Assembly (NCBI RefSeq): GCF_030816505.1
Contig: NZ_JAUSYB010000001.1
Coordinates: 4,117,138 to 4,181,137, forward strand
Source of the DNA: Microbacterium sp. W4I20
GTDB taxonomy: Bacteria; Actinomycetota; Actinomycetes; Actinomycetales; Microbacteriaceae
Length of the DNA: 64,000 nucleotides
Direction: 5' to 3'
Below the pieces are notes generated by a model that was given only the letters and a program-made list of their open reading frames with translations, did not search any database and was not told where the DNA came from. Position numbers and translations under genes: made by a program. Numbering within the stretch: the first letter of the stretch is position 1; the number at the start of each line of letters is the position of its first letter. Of the stretch, positions 25,899 to 35,470 are shown one piece after another.

Positions 25899-26512
25899 GC
25901 ACCCTCGCACAGACCCCGCGTACGGCGAGCCGGGTGCGCAGCACCTCGGAGTCCTCCGTCGAACTCGAACTGAACCTCGACGGTACCGGCGTCGCCCGCA
26001 TCGACACCTCGGTGCCGTTCTTCGACCACATGCTCACCGCGTTCGCCAAGCACTCCCTCACCGACCTGACGGTCCGGGCGTCGGGCGACACCGACATCGA
26101 CGCGCACCACACGGTCGAAGACGTGTCGATCGTGCTGGGGCAGGCGATCCTGCAGGCTCTCGGCGACAAGTCCGGCATCTCCCGCTATGGCGACGCGCTC
26201 GTGCCGCTCGATGAAGCCCTCGCGCAGGCGGTCGTCGACATCTCCGGTCGCCCGTACCTCGTGCACGAGGGCGAGCCCGCGGGGTTCGAGCACCACCTCA
26301 TCGGCGGGCACTTCACGGGCTCGCTCGTGCGTCACGCCTTCGAGGCGATCGCGTTCAACGCCGCTCTGACCGTGCACGTGCGCGTTCTCGGCGGACGCGA
26401 CCCTCACCACATCGCCGAGGCGGAGTTCAAGGCGTTCGCCCGGGCATTCCGGCAGGCGAAGGCTCTCGATCCGCTCGTCGACGGCATCCCCTCCACCAAG
26501 GGCGCACTGTGA
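25895..26512 (+). CDS. hisB: Imidazoleglycerol-phosphate dehydratase
   Basis: A 205-residue single-domain IGPD (no phosphatase fused). Metal-binding His motifs [28 protein letters not shown] and [17 protein letters not shown] are all present. ATG 25895 overlaps hisC by 4 nt; GTGA overlap with hisH. Confidence 0.96.
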   Translation: MSTLAQTPRTASRVRSTSESSVELELNLDGTGVARIDTSVPFFDHMLTAFAKHSLTDLTVRASGDTDIDAHHTVEDVSIVLGQAILQALGDKSGISRYGDALVPLDEALAQAVVDISGRPYLVHEGEPAGFEHHLIGGHFTGSLVRHAFEAIAFNAALTVHVRVLGGRDPHHIAEAEFKAFARAFRQAKALDPLVDGIPSTKGAL

Positions 26513-27147
26513 GCCGAGCGCCCAAGGTCGCCGTCTTCGACTACGAGTCCGGAAACGTCCACTCCGCCGTCAAGGCGCTCGTCGCCGCCGGCGCGGATGC
26601 TGTGCTCACGCGCGACCGCAAGGAAGCCCAGGAGGCCGACGGGCTGCTGGTACCCGGAGTGGGAGCGTTCCAAGCGGTGCGCGACGCGCTGCACGCGCAC
26701 GGTGGCGACGAGATCATCGATCGCCGGCTCGCCGGCGGTCGCCCCGTACTCGGCATCTGCGTCGGGATGCAGGTGCTGTTCTCCCACGGAGTGGAGCGCG
26801 GCCACGACACCGAGGGTCTTGGGGAGTGGCCGGGTGCGGTGACCGAGCTCAACGCCCCGGTGCTGCCCCACATGGGATGGAACACCGTCGAGTCCGGGGC
26901 GGACAGCGTTCTGTTCCGCGGGATCGAGGAGGAGCGGTTCTACTTCGTGCACTCCTACGCCGCGCAGAAGTGGGAACTCGACGTCATCCCGCCGTTCCCG
27001 CAGCCGGTGCTCACATGGACGACCTACGGCGAGCCGTTCCTGGCCGCTGTCGAGAACGGTCCGCTCTCGGCAACGCAGTTCCACCCGGAGAAGTCGGGGG
27101 AGGCCGGCATCCAGCTGCTGCGCAACTGGGTCGGCAGCCTGCGCTGA
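26509..27147 (+). CDS. hisH: Imidazole glycerol phosphate synthase, glutaminase subunit
   Basis: A 212-residue class I glutaminase that feeds ammonia to HisF. The nucleophile is Cys84 in LGICVGMQ, and the His-Glu pair is in FHPEKSG. hisF is not in the window. The gene is followed by a hairpin and a convergent gene rather than by hisA, which lies 1.8 kb further on. Confidence 0.95.
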   Translation: MSRAPKVAVFDYESGNVHSAVKALVAAGADAVLTRDRKEAQEADGLLVPGVGAFQAVRDALHAHGGDEIIDRRLAGGRPVLGICVGMQVLFSHGVERGHDTEGLGEWPGAVTELNAPVLPHMGWNTVESGADSVLFRGIEEERFYFVHSYAAQKWELDVIPPFPQPVLTWTTYGEPFLAAVENGPLSATQFHPEKSGEAGIQLLRNWVGSLR

Positions 27148-27170
27148 CGCATCGCCCTTCGACGCGCGGA

Positions 27171-27199
27171 GTCGCCGGGCTTCAGAAGCCCCGGGCGAC
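27171..27199. terminator. Hairpin between convergent hisH and MinD-like genes
   Basis: GTCGCC GGGCTT - CAG - AAGCCC (CG bulge) GGCGAC folds into a stable hairpin that overlaps the 3' end of the MinD-like gene. Plausible two-way terminator. Confidence 0.55.
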
Positions 27200-28792
27200 G
27201 GATGCCGCGGCCGACAGCCACGCGCGCTGAGTGCGCTTCGCGAGAGCGCCGTAGCGCAGGTGCCCGTCGACCATCTCGTGATCGAACGGCACGCTGACGA
27301 CGTCGCGAGCCAGGGCGCGGTAGCCGCTCACGACGTGCTCGACCTCGGAGGGCGTGGCCTTCGGGTCCGCCTGGGAGACGACGACGACCGCCTCCTGGGC
27401 GAGTCGAGCCGACCGCTCATCGCGATCCTCGAGGGCCTCGATCAACAGAGCACCCGCTTCCGCGTGATCGGCGCGGGTCGTGGTGGCCACGACGAGTTGG
27501 TCGGCGTGATCGATCATCCGCAACCACATCGGGTCGGACTCGTCGTTGCCGGAGTCGATGATGATGAGCCGGTAGAACTTGGCCGCCACCGCATGGATCG
27601 CGTCGACGTCCGCCGGGCTCAGCCGATTCTCGTGCGCGAGCTTGATCGGCTTCGAGCGCAGCACGTCGTACTTCTCGCGCGGCTGGTGATGCATGAAGTG
27701 GGCCAGGTCAGCCGACTGGGCACCCGTGCCGAGAAGGCGACCGACCTCGGGGAGCATCTCCAACAGGGTGCGGTCGTGTGCGCCGGTGTCGGTGCGCCAG
27801 CCCAGGGTGCCTCGCGTCTGGTTGTTGTCCCAGGCGAGCACGCCGGCCCCGCCGTAGCGCGCGAAGACGGCGGAGAGCAGGATCGTCGTGGGCGTCTTGC
27901 CCGCCCCGCCCTTGCCGTTGACGACCGCGATCGTTCGCGGGCCCGGCCAGTGCTGGCTCACCGCGAGCTCATCGTCGCGGGCGGACTGCTCCTCGGCCGA
28001 TGGACGGATGCGGAGCCCGAGTCGGTTGAGCGCGCCACGGGCGCCCTCACGTGCGGGCTCCTCCGGGCGCTCGGTCTGCAGGAAGGAGCTGCGGTCGCGG
28101 AGCACCCGCTGTTCGCGACGCGATGCCGGCTCGATCACGGGAGGAGCGCCGGCCGCGAAGATGGCCGATACGGACTGAGCGGGGCCGGATGGGGCGGAGG
28201 GGGCCGGTGCGGACGGAGTCGCGGGGAAGACGGCGGCGTTCCGGTCTGCCGCGTTCTGCGGTGGCGCGCTCGGCGGTGCCGCAGGAGGCGCAGCGAGCGG
28301 AGGCGCAGCGAGCGGAGCCGCAGCGGGCGGAGCCGCAGCGGGGGGAGGCGTCGAGACGATGCGCTGGGGCGCCGTGTCGGAGGTTGCGGACGACGCGGGT
28401 GCGGCGGACGCTGGCGCGGCGGATGCGGGCGCGGAGGACACAGGCGCGGCGGGGCTGGGCGGTGCAGCGACGTGCGGCGGAACGGTGATCGTGGGCGCTG
28501 CCGGCGCAGGCACAGCCGTCGGAGGGGCGATGGGGGTGGGAGCCGTCGAAGGCGCCTCCGCTGGGGAGGTCACGACTTCCTGCTCGCGCTGCTCACGTGC
28601 GGCGGCCCGTGTCCGTCGGTAGGGAGGCTGCGACAGGGGAGAGGCGTCCGGAGGCGAGGACTCCGTCGCCGGGAGCGGAGGTACGGGGGGAACCGCCCCG
28701 GGAAAGAGCGGAACGGACTCGACGAGCTCCGGCTGGTCGCGGTGGGCGGGCGTCGCCGAGCCCGGCGTGGCTTCTTCGTGCGGTCCGGACAT
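27182..28792 (-). CDS. MinD/ParA-like ATPase with long disordered N-terminus
   Basis: A 536-residue protein. Residues 1-270 are Pro/Ala/Ser-rich with runs such as PASAAPASAAP and PLAAPPLAAPP, probably disordered. Residues 285-536 form a deviant Walker ATPase: Walker A GKGGAGKT (293-300), then LAWDNNQT and IIIDSGND. ParA proteins usually read KGGVGKTT; here GKTPTT has an inserted Pro. This type acts in positioning or secretion systems. It sits opposite to and between hisH and hisA. The -10 TAGGCT 8 nt upstream of the ATG predicts a leaderless mRNA. Confidence 0.78.
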   Translation of the reverse strand: MSGPHEEATPGSATPAHRDQPELVESVPLFPGAVPPVPPLPATESSPPDASPLSQPPYRRTRAAAREQREQEVVTSPAEAPSTAPTPIAPPTAVPAPAAPTITVPPHVAAPPSPAAPVSSAPASAAPASAAPASSATSDTAPQRIVSTPPPAAAPPAAAPLAAPPLAAPPAAPPSAPPQNAADRNAAVFPATPSAPAPSAPSGPAQSVSAIFAAGAPPVIEPASRREQRVLRDRSSFLQTERPEEPAREGARGALNRLGLRIRPSAEEQSARDDELAVSQHWPGPRTIAVVNGKGGAGKTPTTILLSAVFARYGGAGVLAWDNNQTRGTLGWRTDTGAHDRTLLEMLPEVGRLLGTGAQSADLAHFMHHQPREKYDVLRSKPIKLAHENRLSPADVDAIHAVAAKFYRLIIIDSGNDESDPMWLRMIDHADQLVVATTTRADHAEAGALLIEALEDRDERSARLAQEAVVVVSQADPKATPSEVEHVVSGYRALARDVVSVPFDHEMVDGHLRYGALAKRTQRAWLSAAASVARGF

Positions 28793-28800
28793 GATGCCTC

Positions 28801-28806
28801 AGCCTA
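28801..28806 (-). promoter_or_regulatory. -10 box (TAGGCT) of the MinD-like gene
   Basis: On the minus strand TAGGCT ends 8 nt before the ATG at 28792. Confidence 0.5.
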
Positions 28807-28822
28807 CCCGTGTGCTTCACCG

Positions 28823-28850
28823 GCATTTCATCTGCATTTCTTCTGCATTT
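28823..28850. repeat. Three GCATTT repeats spaced exactly 11 bp
   Basis: GCATTT occurs at 28823, 28834 and 28845, each one helical turn apart (with TCATCT or TCTTCT between). The array covers the -35 region of the MinD-like promoter and looks like a binding site for a tandem-binding regulator. Confidence 0.6.
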
Positions 28851-28943
28851 GGAGGCCGCCCCGGTGCGCGGTACCCTCGGTTCTCGTGCGTCCGCGACGG
28901 GTGTACCCCGGACCACGGATCTGAATCCTCACCTTAGGAACCC

Positions 28944-29690
28944 ATGAACGACTTCGCGCAGTCTCCCTCGCTCACGCTTCTTCCCGCGGTCGATGTCGCC
29001 GGAGGCAAGGCGGTCCGCCTGACTCAGGGCGAGGCGGGAACCGAGACGAACTACGGCGACCCGCTGGACGCTGCAGGGGAGTGGGTCGCGCAGGGCGCGA
29101 AGTGGATCCACCTCGTCGACCTCGACGCGGCGTTCGGACGCGGCAGCAATGCTCCGATCCTCCGCAAGGTCATCAAGCAGTTCAAGCACGTCAACGTGGA
29201 GCTCTCGGGCGGCATCCGAGACGACGCGACGCTCGAGGCGGCGCTGGAGAGCGGCGCCGCCCGCATCAACCTCGGTACCGCCGCGCTGGAGAACCCCGAA
29301 TGGGCAGCCGACGTGATCGGTCGCTACGGCGAGGCGATCGCGGTCGGCCTGGACGTGCGCGGCACCACGCTCGCGGCGCGCGGCTGGACCAAGGAGGGCG
29401 GGGACCTCTGGGAGGTCCTCGACCGCCTGGAGGATGCCGGATGCAGCCGCTATGTCGTCACCGACGTGACCAAGGACGGCACCCTCCGCGGCCCGAACCT
29501 CGAGCTGCTGCGCGAGGTCGCCTCCCGCACCCCGAAGCCGGTCGTGGCTTCGGGTGGCATCTCGAACCTCGACGACATCGCCGCGCTCCGCGAGCTGGTG
29601 CCGCTGGGCGTCGAGGGCGCGATCGTCGGCAAGGCGCTCTACGCCGGAGCGTTCACGCTGGCTGAGGCGCTGGATGTCGCAGGGGACTGA
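28944..29690 (+). CDS. hisA: Phosphoribosyl isomerase (HisA, possibly bifunctional PriA)
   Basis: A 248-residue (beta/alpha)8 barrel that isomerises ProFAR in histidine synthesis. In most actinobacteria it also replaces TrpF as PriA. The catalytic Asp regions [15 protein letters not shown] (near residue 15) and [15 protein letters not shown] are present. No trpF was seen in the window, so the dual role is likely but not proved here. A SseB-like gene starts inside its 3' end. Confidence 0.93.
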   Translation: MNDFAQSPSLTLLPAVDVAGGKAVRLTQGEAGTETNYGDPLDAAGEWVAQGAKWIHLVDLDAAFGRGSNAPILRKVIKQFKHVNVELSGGIRDDATLEAALESGAARINLGTAALENPEWAADVIGRYGEAIAVGLDVRGTTLAARGWTKEGGDLWEVLDRLEDAGCSRYVVTDVTKDGTLRGPNLELLREVASRTPKPVVASGGISNLDDIAALRELVPLGVEGAIVGKALYAGAFTLAEALDVAGD

Positions 29691-30516
29691 CGACTCCTGC
29701 GGGCACGGCGACCACGGTCACGACGACCACGGTCGCTCGTCCGCGAACCCCGGAGACTCGGCCGGCGTTCCCTGGGAGGGGCGCAGCTTCGAGGCCAATC
29801 CACACACCGGCGACGACGGATCGGCCGACCCCGCGCTGCTCGGCGCACTGCTGCGCTTCCGTGCCGGCGAGGGCTCGCAGGTCGAGGTGGTCGATGCGTT
29901 CCGGTCTGCCCGTGTCCTGATCCCGCTCGTCGCAGAGAAGGGGGCCCTTCGTCAGGCTCAGGAACCGGACCTGGGACCCAGCGGTCTCGCCGTCGACAAG
30001 ACGCAAGAGCTCTCCATCGTCACGGTCGCCGCTCCCGACGGCCGCCGCGTGCAGCCGGTCTTCTCCTCGGTCGAAGCGATGCAGCGGTGGGATGCGACGG
30101 CGCGCCCGATCCCGGTCGAGGCGGTTCGCGCGGCCCTGGCCGCATCCGCCGATGACACCGACCTCATCGTGCTCGACCCGACGTCGGAGACGGAGTTCGT
30201 CGTCCGTCGGCCCGCCGTGTGGGCGATCGCGCAGGGGCACGCCTGGGAGCCGAGTTTCCTGTCGCCCGAGGTCTTCGGCGCCCTCGAAGAGAGCGTGGCC
30301 CACGAGCTCGCGGTGATCGACGTCGCCGTCGCGGCGGGTGATCCGGATGCGCGCCTCCGCGGTCCCGAACTCATCGTGATCCTGGAGCTCGTCGACGGCC
30401 TCGAACGCGAGGTTCTGGACGCCGTCCTCCAGCGCTTGGCCCAGCGCTGGGCCTCCGACGACCGCATCGCCGTGCTCGCGGACTCCCTCACCGTGAAGCT
30501 CCGCCGCAGCGCCTGA
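29674..30516 (+). CDS. SseB family protein
   Basis: A 280-residue protein. The first 20 residues are His/Asp-rich ([12 protein letters not shown]), a possible metal-binding tail. The SseB N-terminal domain follows (about 50-160: [20 protein letters not shown]), then a C-terminal part. Starts at ATG 29674 with a 17-nt overlap with hisA, which suggests co-transcription. Role unknown; SseB-like proteins often sit beside priA in this lineage. Confidence 0.75.
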   Translation: MSQGTDDSCGHGDHGHDDHGRSSANPGDSAGVPWEGRSFEANPHTGDDGSADPALLGALLRFRAGEGSQVEVVDAFRSARVLIPLVAEKGALRQAQEPDLGPSGLAVDKTQELSIVTVAAPDGRRVQPVFSSVEAMQRWDATARPIPVEAVRAALAASADDTDLIVLDPTSETEFVVRRPAVWAIAQGHAWEPSFLSPEVFGALEESVAHELAVIDVAVAAGDPDARLRGPELIVILELVDGLEREVLDAVLQRLAQRWASDDRIAVLADSLTVKLRRSA

Positions 30517-30915
30517 CTAGTTGACCGGCCCGGTCCACTTCTCGCCGGGCCCCTTGCCGATCGGATCGGGGATGCTGGAGGCCTCGCGGAACGCGAGCTG
30601 CAGGGAGCGCAGGCCGTCGCGCAGCGAGCGGGCGTGCATGTCGCTGATCTCGGGTGCGCCCGCGGTGATGAGTCCGGCGAGGGCGTTGATGAGCTTGCGT
30701 GCTTCGTCGAGGTCGAGCTGCGCCGCAGCATCCGGGTCGTCGGCGAGCCCGAGCTTCACGGCGCCGGCGCTCATCAGGTGCACGGCAGCGGTGGTGATCA
30801 CCTCGACAGCGGGCACATCGGCGATGTCGCGGGTGGCGGAGGACGCCGCTTCTTCCTGTCGTGCCCAGCGCTCTTCGCGCTCGTGTGCAGTCTCGTCCGA
30901 TGCCTGGTTCGTCAC
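30517..30915 (-). CDS. DUF1844 domain-containing protein
   Basis: A 132-residue acidic protein with the DUF1844 core (VITTAAVHLMSAGAVKLGL, LDLDEARKLINALAGLITAG). This family sits next to infC in many actinobacteria. GTG 30915 is chosen for the AAGGCG site upstream and because the family starts here; the frame is open further upstream through the infC leader. Convergent with the SseB-like gene with no gap. Confidence 0.82.
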   Translation of the reverse strand: MTNQASDETAHEREERWARQEEAASSATRDIADVPAVEVITTAAVHLMSAGAVKLGLADDPDAAAQLDLDEARKLINALAGLITAGAPEISDMHARSLRDGLRSLQLAFREASSIPDPIGKGPGEKWTGPVN

Positions 30916-30932
30916 TTCGCCTTGCCTTCTGT

Positions 30933-30938
30933 TAGACT
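30933..30938 (+). promoter_or_regulatory. -10 box (TAGACT) of the infC-rpmI-rplT operon
   Basis: TAGACT lies about 230 nt before infC, so the operon has a long leader. No clear -35. Confidence 0.5.
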
Positions 30939-30947
30939 TCAGCGGGC

Positions 30948-30968
30948 TCCGGAGCATTATGCTCCGGA
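30948..30968 (+). promoter_or_regulatory. Inverted repeat at the start of the infC leader
   Basis: Arms TCCGGAGCAT and ATGCTCCGGA separated by one T lie about 10 nt after the -10 box. The dyad is either an operator at the transcription start or a 5' stem-loop. The rest of the leader (to 31169) holds no gene. Confidence 0.45.
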
Positions 30969-31169
30969 ACGAAAGAGGATTCACTTCCCACCCGCGCTTG
31001 CCGTTCCAGGCTACCGGGTCCAGCACTCCGTCAGCTCCGATCGTGAGGTCGAGCGGGCAGCAGGGTGCCGAGCCGGCGTCTGAATGCCGGTGGGTGGGGG
31101 ACGATTCCGAATTCGCCCGTGATGCAGAGAGTGTCGCGGTGGCTGAATCACATCGTCTAAGGAGCACCT

Positions 31170-31796
<627 letters not shown>

Positions 31797-31867
31797 CTCC
31801 CGCCCAGAACTCCCGCACCGCGGGTTGACACCGTCGCCTGAGAAGGCGCCATACGAAGGAAGAGAAG

Positions 31868-32062
31868 ATGCCGAAGCAGAAGACCCACTCGGGTGCTAAG
31901 AAGCGCTTCAAGATCACCGGCAGCGGCAAGCTGAAGAAGCAGCAGGCCGGTATGCGCCACAACCTCGAGCACAAGTCGAGCCGGCGTACCCGTCGTCTGA
32001 ACCAGGACCAGGTGCTCTCGAAGGCTGACACCAAGGTCGCGAAGAAGCTTCTCGGCCGCTGA
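31868..32062 (+). CDS. rpmI: 50S ribosomal protein L35
   Basis: A 64-residue basic protein, [20 protein letters not shown] at the start, typical of bL35. Second gene of the infC-rpmI-rplT operon, with RBS GAAGGAAGAG. Confidence 0.97.
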   Translation: MPKQKTHSGAKKRFKITGSGKLKKQQAGMRHNLEHKSSRRTRRLNQDQVLSKADTKVAKKLLGR

Positions 32063-32096
32063 TCGCGCCCGAACGCACGAATAGGAACACAGGAAA

Positions 32097-32483
32097 ATGG
32101 CAAGAGTCAAGCGGGCAGTAAACGCCCACAAGAAGCGCCGGGTCATCCTCGAGCGCGCAAAGGGTTACCGCGGTCAGCGTTCGCGCCTCTACCGCAAGGC
32201 CAAAGAGCAGGTCATCCACTCCCTGGTCTACTCGTACCGTGACCGTCGCAAGCGCAAGGGCGACTTCCGTCGTCTGTGGATCCAGCGCATCAACGCTGCG
32301 GCCCGTCAGAACGGCATGACCTACAACCGCTTCATCCAGGGCCTCGGCCTCGCGGGTGTCACGGTCGACCGTCGTATGCTCGCCGACCTCGCGATCAACG
32401 ACGCAGCGACGTTCACGTCGCTGATCGAGACGGCGAAGAAGGCTCTGCCCTCCGACGTCAACGCACCGAAGTCGGCTGCGTAA
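32097..32483 (+). CDS. rplT: 50S ribosomal protein L20
   Basis: A 128-residue protein with [19 protein letters not shown] and the middle [20 protein letters not shown], standard bL20. Early assembly protein of the 50S subunit, and in other bacteria the repressor of this operon. Followed by a terminator. Confidence 0.97.
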   Translation: MARVKRAVNAHKKRRVILERAKGYRGQRSRLYRKAKEQVIHSLVYSYRDRRKRKGDFRRLWIQRINAAARQNGMTYNRFIQGLGLAGVTVDRRMLADLAINDAATFTSLIETAKKALPSDVNAPKSAA

Positions 32484-32496
32484 GCATCTCGCTCTG

Positions 32497-32528
32497 AACG
32501 GGCGTCTTCCTTCGGGAAGACGCCCGTT
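32497..32528 (+). terminator. Intrinsic terminator after rplT
   Basis: 14-bp arms (AACGGGCGTCTTCC and its complement) around a TTCG tetraloop, followed by TTT. Confidence 0.88.
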
Positions 32529-32555
32529 TCGCGTTTCCGGCGGCTGCGCTCGCCC

Positions 32556-32561
32556 TAGACT
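32556..32561 (+). promoter_or_regulatory. -10 box (TAGACT) of the RNA methyltransferase
   Basis: TAGACT ends 6 nt before GTG 32568; a GTG at 32562 touches the box and is unlikely to be the start. Confidence 0.5.
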
Positions 32562-32567
32562 GTGGAT

Positions 32568-33380
32568 GTGCTGGAGAACCCCCGCTCCCCCCGAGTCCGT
32601 GCCGTGGCGAAGCTGACCAAACGCAGTGCGCGAACCGAGACGGGTCTGTTCCTTCTCGAAGGTCCGCAGGCAGTCCGCGAGGCGCTGACCTACCGCCCTG
32701 AGGCGATCGTCGAGCTGTTCGCGACGCCGAACGGATGGGAGAAGCATCCGGACATCCGCTCGAAGGCGGGCGAGGCCGAGATCGACGTCGAGTTCGTCAC
32801 CGAGTACGTGCTCAATGCGATGGCCGACACGGTGACTCCTCAGGGGCTCGTCGCGGTGGTGCAGCAGACGCCAACGTCGGTGCGCGACATCTTCGCCTCA
32901 TCGCCGCGGCTGGTCGCGATCTGCGAGGAGGTGCGTGATCCGGGGAACCTCGGCACCATCATCCGCGCCGCGGATGCCGCCGGTGCGGATGCCGTCGTGC
33001 TGACCGGACGCACCGTCGACCCGTACAACCCGAAGGTCGTCCGCGCGACGACGGGCTCGCTCTTCCACCTGCCGGTCTCGGTCGCGGGCGACCTCGCCGA
33101 CGTCGTGAAGCGCGCCCACGCGGCAGGCCTGCGTATCCTCGCGGCCGACGTCAAGGGTGACGACCTGCTGGAGGCCCGTGCAGCGGGCGTCCTGGCCGAG
33201 CCCACCGGGTGGCTCTTCGGCAATGAGGCCCGGGGCCTCGAGGACGAGGCGCTCGCCTTGGCCGATCAGGTGCTCAAGCTGCCGATCTTCGGCCGCGCCG
33301 AATCGCTGAACCTCGCCACCGCAGCCAGCGTCTGCCTCTACGAGAGCGCCTTCGCGCAGCGCGCCTCGGCATCGGGCTGA
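32568..33380 (+). CDS. TrmH/SpoU family RNA methyltransferase
   Basis: A 270-residue protein with an N-terminal substrate-binding domain (to about residue 95) and the SPOUT knot: EEVRDPGNLGTIIRAADA, LFGNEARGLEDE and SLNLATAASVCLYE. It transfers a methyl group from SAM to a 2'-O of rRNA or tRNA. GTG 32568 (LENPRSPRVRAV) is preferred because of the upstream -10 box. It is often found between rplT and pheS. Confidence 0.9.
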   Translation: MLENPRSPRVRAVAKLTKRSARTETGLFLLEGPQAVREALTYRPEAIVELFATPNGWEKHPDIRSKAGEAEIDVEFVTEYVLNAMADTVTPQGLVAVVQQTPTSVRDIFASSPRLVAICEEVRDPGNLGTIIRAADAAGADAVVLTGRTVDPYNPKVVRATTGSLFHLPVSVAGDLADVVKRAHAAGLRILAADVKGDDLLEARAAGVLAEPTGWLFGNEARGLEDEALALADQVLKLPIFGRAESLNLATAASVCLYESAFAQRASASG

Positions 33381-33418
33381 CACGGCGGTCTGATGCGAAC
33401 GAGCCGGAAGCAGGATCG

Positions 33419-34090
33419 ATGAGGATTCTGATCGTGGAGGACGATGACCGCGTCGCCGCTGCCCTCGACGCCTTCCTCGTCCGTTCGGGGTACGCGACCG
33501 TGCGTGCCGCCGACGGCGCTGCCGCGCTGGATCTGCTCGGCGCCGACACGGAGGTGGTGCTGCTCGACCTCGGTCTCCCCGACGTCGACGGGATCGACCT
33601 CTGTCGTCGCATCCGGGGGCGCTCCGACGTCCCGATCGTGATCGTCACCGCGCGCAACCAGGTCACCGAGCGCATCAAGGGCCTCCGCGCCGGCGCCGAC
33701 GACTTCGTCGTGAAGCCCTACGACGTGCACGAGCTGCTGGCCCGGATCGAGGCGGTCACCCGGCGCACCCGTCCGATGCGGGCGGAGTCCGAGAGCCGCG
33801 TGGTGCTCGACGGGGGAGAGGTGCAGATCGACCTGGTCGCCCGTCAGGTGCTCGTCGAGGGCGCGCCCGTCGATCTCACGCGCAAGGAGTTCGACATCGT
33901 CGCCGTGCTCGCGCGGTACCCCGGGGTCGCCGTGCCGAAGGATCGGTTGATCCGCGAGGTGTGGAATACCGATTGGCGCGGGTTCGGTCACTCGCTCGAG
34001 GTCCACGTCGGCGCGATCCGCCGCAAGACCGGGGAACGTCGGCTCATCGAGACGGTGCGTGGCGTCGGCTATCGGCTCGCGGGGTCGTGA
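33419..34090 (+). CDS. OmpR-family response regulator
   Basis: A 223-residue protein with a receiver domain (Asp50 in LLDLGLPDVDG, Lys99 in VVKPYD) and a winged-helix DNA-binding domain (about 125-222: DLTRKEFDIVAVLA, LEVHVGAIRRKTG, TVRGVGYRL). Partner of the kinase 3 nt downstream. It probably controls the TAXI gene or its neighbours; direct repeats spaced 11 bp after the TAXI gene fit an OmpR-type site. Confidence 0.92.
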   Translation: MRILIVEDDDRVAAALDAFLVRSGYATVRAADGAAALDLLGADTEVVLLDLGLPDVDGIDLCRRIRGRSDVPIVIVTARNQVTERIKGLRAGADDFVVKPYDVHELLARIEAVTRRTRPMRAESESRVVLDGGEVQIDLVARQVLVEGAPVDLTRKEFDIVAVLARYPGVAVPKDRLIREVWNTDWRGFGHSLEVHVGAIRRKTGERRLIETVRGVGYRLAGS

Positions 34091-34093
34091 GCG

Positions 34094-35470
34094 ATGCGCC
34101 GCCGCCTGATCATCGTCTTCCTCGTGCCGCTCGTGGCGATCCTGCTCACCCTGGGCGGAGCTGCGGGCTGGGGTGCCGCCCGCAGCATCCAGCAGACGTT
34201 CTACGCCGAGCAGCTGGGCGATCTCGGGTACTTCGTCACGAGCGCCCGGCAGGCCCTGCGGTCCGGCAGCGCCGCCGTGGTCGATGACGAGGCCGCGAGG
34301 TTCCGCGAGGTCTACGGCATCCACGTGATGGTGTTCGACCTCGCAGGCAGCGTGTGGGCGGCGGGAGACGAGGCCAACGCGGTGCTCTCGGAGGACGATG
34401 CCGAGCGGGTGCGGTTGGCGCTGTCGGGACGCCGCGCCGAGCCGCCGACACAGGTCTTCCCCTGGACTATCGCCGATTCGGCCGTCGTGGAGCCGGTGTT
34501 CGACGACGGGGACGTCATCGGGGCGGTCCTCGTCTCCGCCGATGTCGAGGCGCCGCGCGCGGCGATCCTGCAGCAGGTGCTCGTCCTCTCCGCCGTCGCC
34601 GTGGCGCTGATAGCGCTCGGGGTGCTGCTGGTCTTCCGCCTCGCGCGCTGGGTTCTGTCACCTGTGCGTCGGCTCGACGAGGCGATGGTCGCGATCGAAC
34701 GCGGCGCGATGGACACACGCGTCGCGGAGGACACCGGACCGCCGGAGCTTCGGCGCATGACCCTCGTCTTCAACGGCATGGCCGATGAGATCGAGCGGGT
34801 GATGACGCGGCAGCAGGAGTTCGCGCTCAATGCGTCGCACGAGCTGCGGAATCCGCTCAACGCCCTGCTGCTGCGCGTCGAGCACCTCGCCACGGGCCTC
34901 GGCAGCGAGTGGAAGGAAGACGTGGAGGAGACCCGCGAGGAGGGGCGGCGGATGGCGCGGATCCTCGAGACCCTCCTGGGACTCGCGCGGGGTGGCAGAG
35001 GCGATTCCACGATCTCCGCGGTGGACCTGGCGACGGTCGCCGCCCGGCGCGTCGATGCCTGGCGCGATGTCGCCGGGCAGCGCGGGGTTGCGTTCCGGCT
35101 CGCCGGGGACCGGTCGGTGATGAGCGTGACCGATCGGACGATCGTGGAGAGCGCGCTGGATGCCGTCATCGACAACGCCGTGAAGTTCTCGCCCGTCGAC
35201 GCCGAGATCGAGGTCGCGGCGCGGCGAGAGGGAGAGGTCTGCCGGATCACGGTGCGGGATCAGGGCCCCGGTCTGACGCATGAGCAGGCGACGGCGGCGG
35301 CCGACCGGTTTTGGCGCAGCGAGGAGAGCCGCGACGTGCCGGGCTCGGGACTGGGACTCGCGATCGCCACTGATCTGCTCGCATCGGTCGGCGGCGAGCT
35401 CGAGGTGGAATCCGCGAGCGGCGGAGGCCTCGCGGTCTCGTTGATGCTGCGAGACGGAGCATCCGCATGA
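34094..35470 (+). CDS. Sensor histidine kinase
   Basis: A 458-residue membrane kinase. Helix 1 (about 5-28), an external sensor domain (30-155), helix 2 (160-183), HAMP (184-240), a dimerisation domain with His249 (NASHELRNPLNAL), and an ATPase domain with N-box DAVIDNAVKFSP, DQGPGL, DRFWR and GSGLGLAIA. It pairs with the upstream regulator. The TAXI lipoprotein overlaps its 3' end, so it may sense a TAXI-bound ligand. Confidence 0.92.
   Translation: MRRRLIIVFLVPLVAILLTLGGAAGWGAARSIQQTFYAEQLGDLGYFVTSARQALRSGSAAVVDDEAARFREVYGIHVMVFDLAGSVWAAGDEANAVLSEDDAERVRLALSGRRAEPPTQVFPWTIADSAVVEPVFDDGDVIGAVLVSADVEAPRAAILQQVLVLSAVAVALIALGVLLVFRLARWVLSPVRRLDEAMVAIERGAMDTRVAEDTGPPELRRMTLVFNGMADEIERVMTRQQEFALNASHELRNPLNALLLRVEHLATGLGSEWKEDVEETREEGRRMARILETLLGLARGGRGDSTISAVDLATVAARRVDAWRDVAGQRGVAFRLAGDRSVMSVTDRTIVESALDAVIDNAVKFSPVDAEIEVAARREGEVCRITVRDQGPGLTHEQATAAADRFWRSEESRDVPGSGLGLAIATDLLASVGGELEVESASGGGLAVSLMLRDGASA

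Noticed and set aside
28180..28560. Tandem repeat or CRISPR-like array
   Set aside because: It is the low-complexity Pro/Ala coding region of the MinD-like gene, with irregular units and no spacers.
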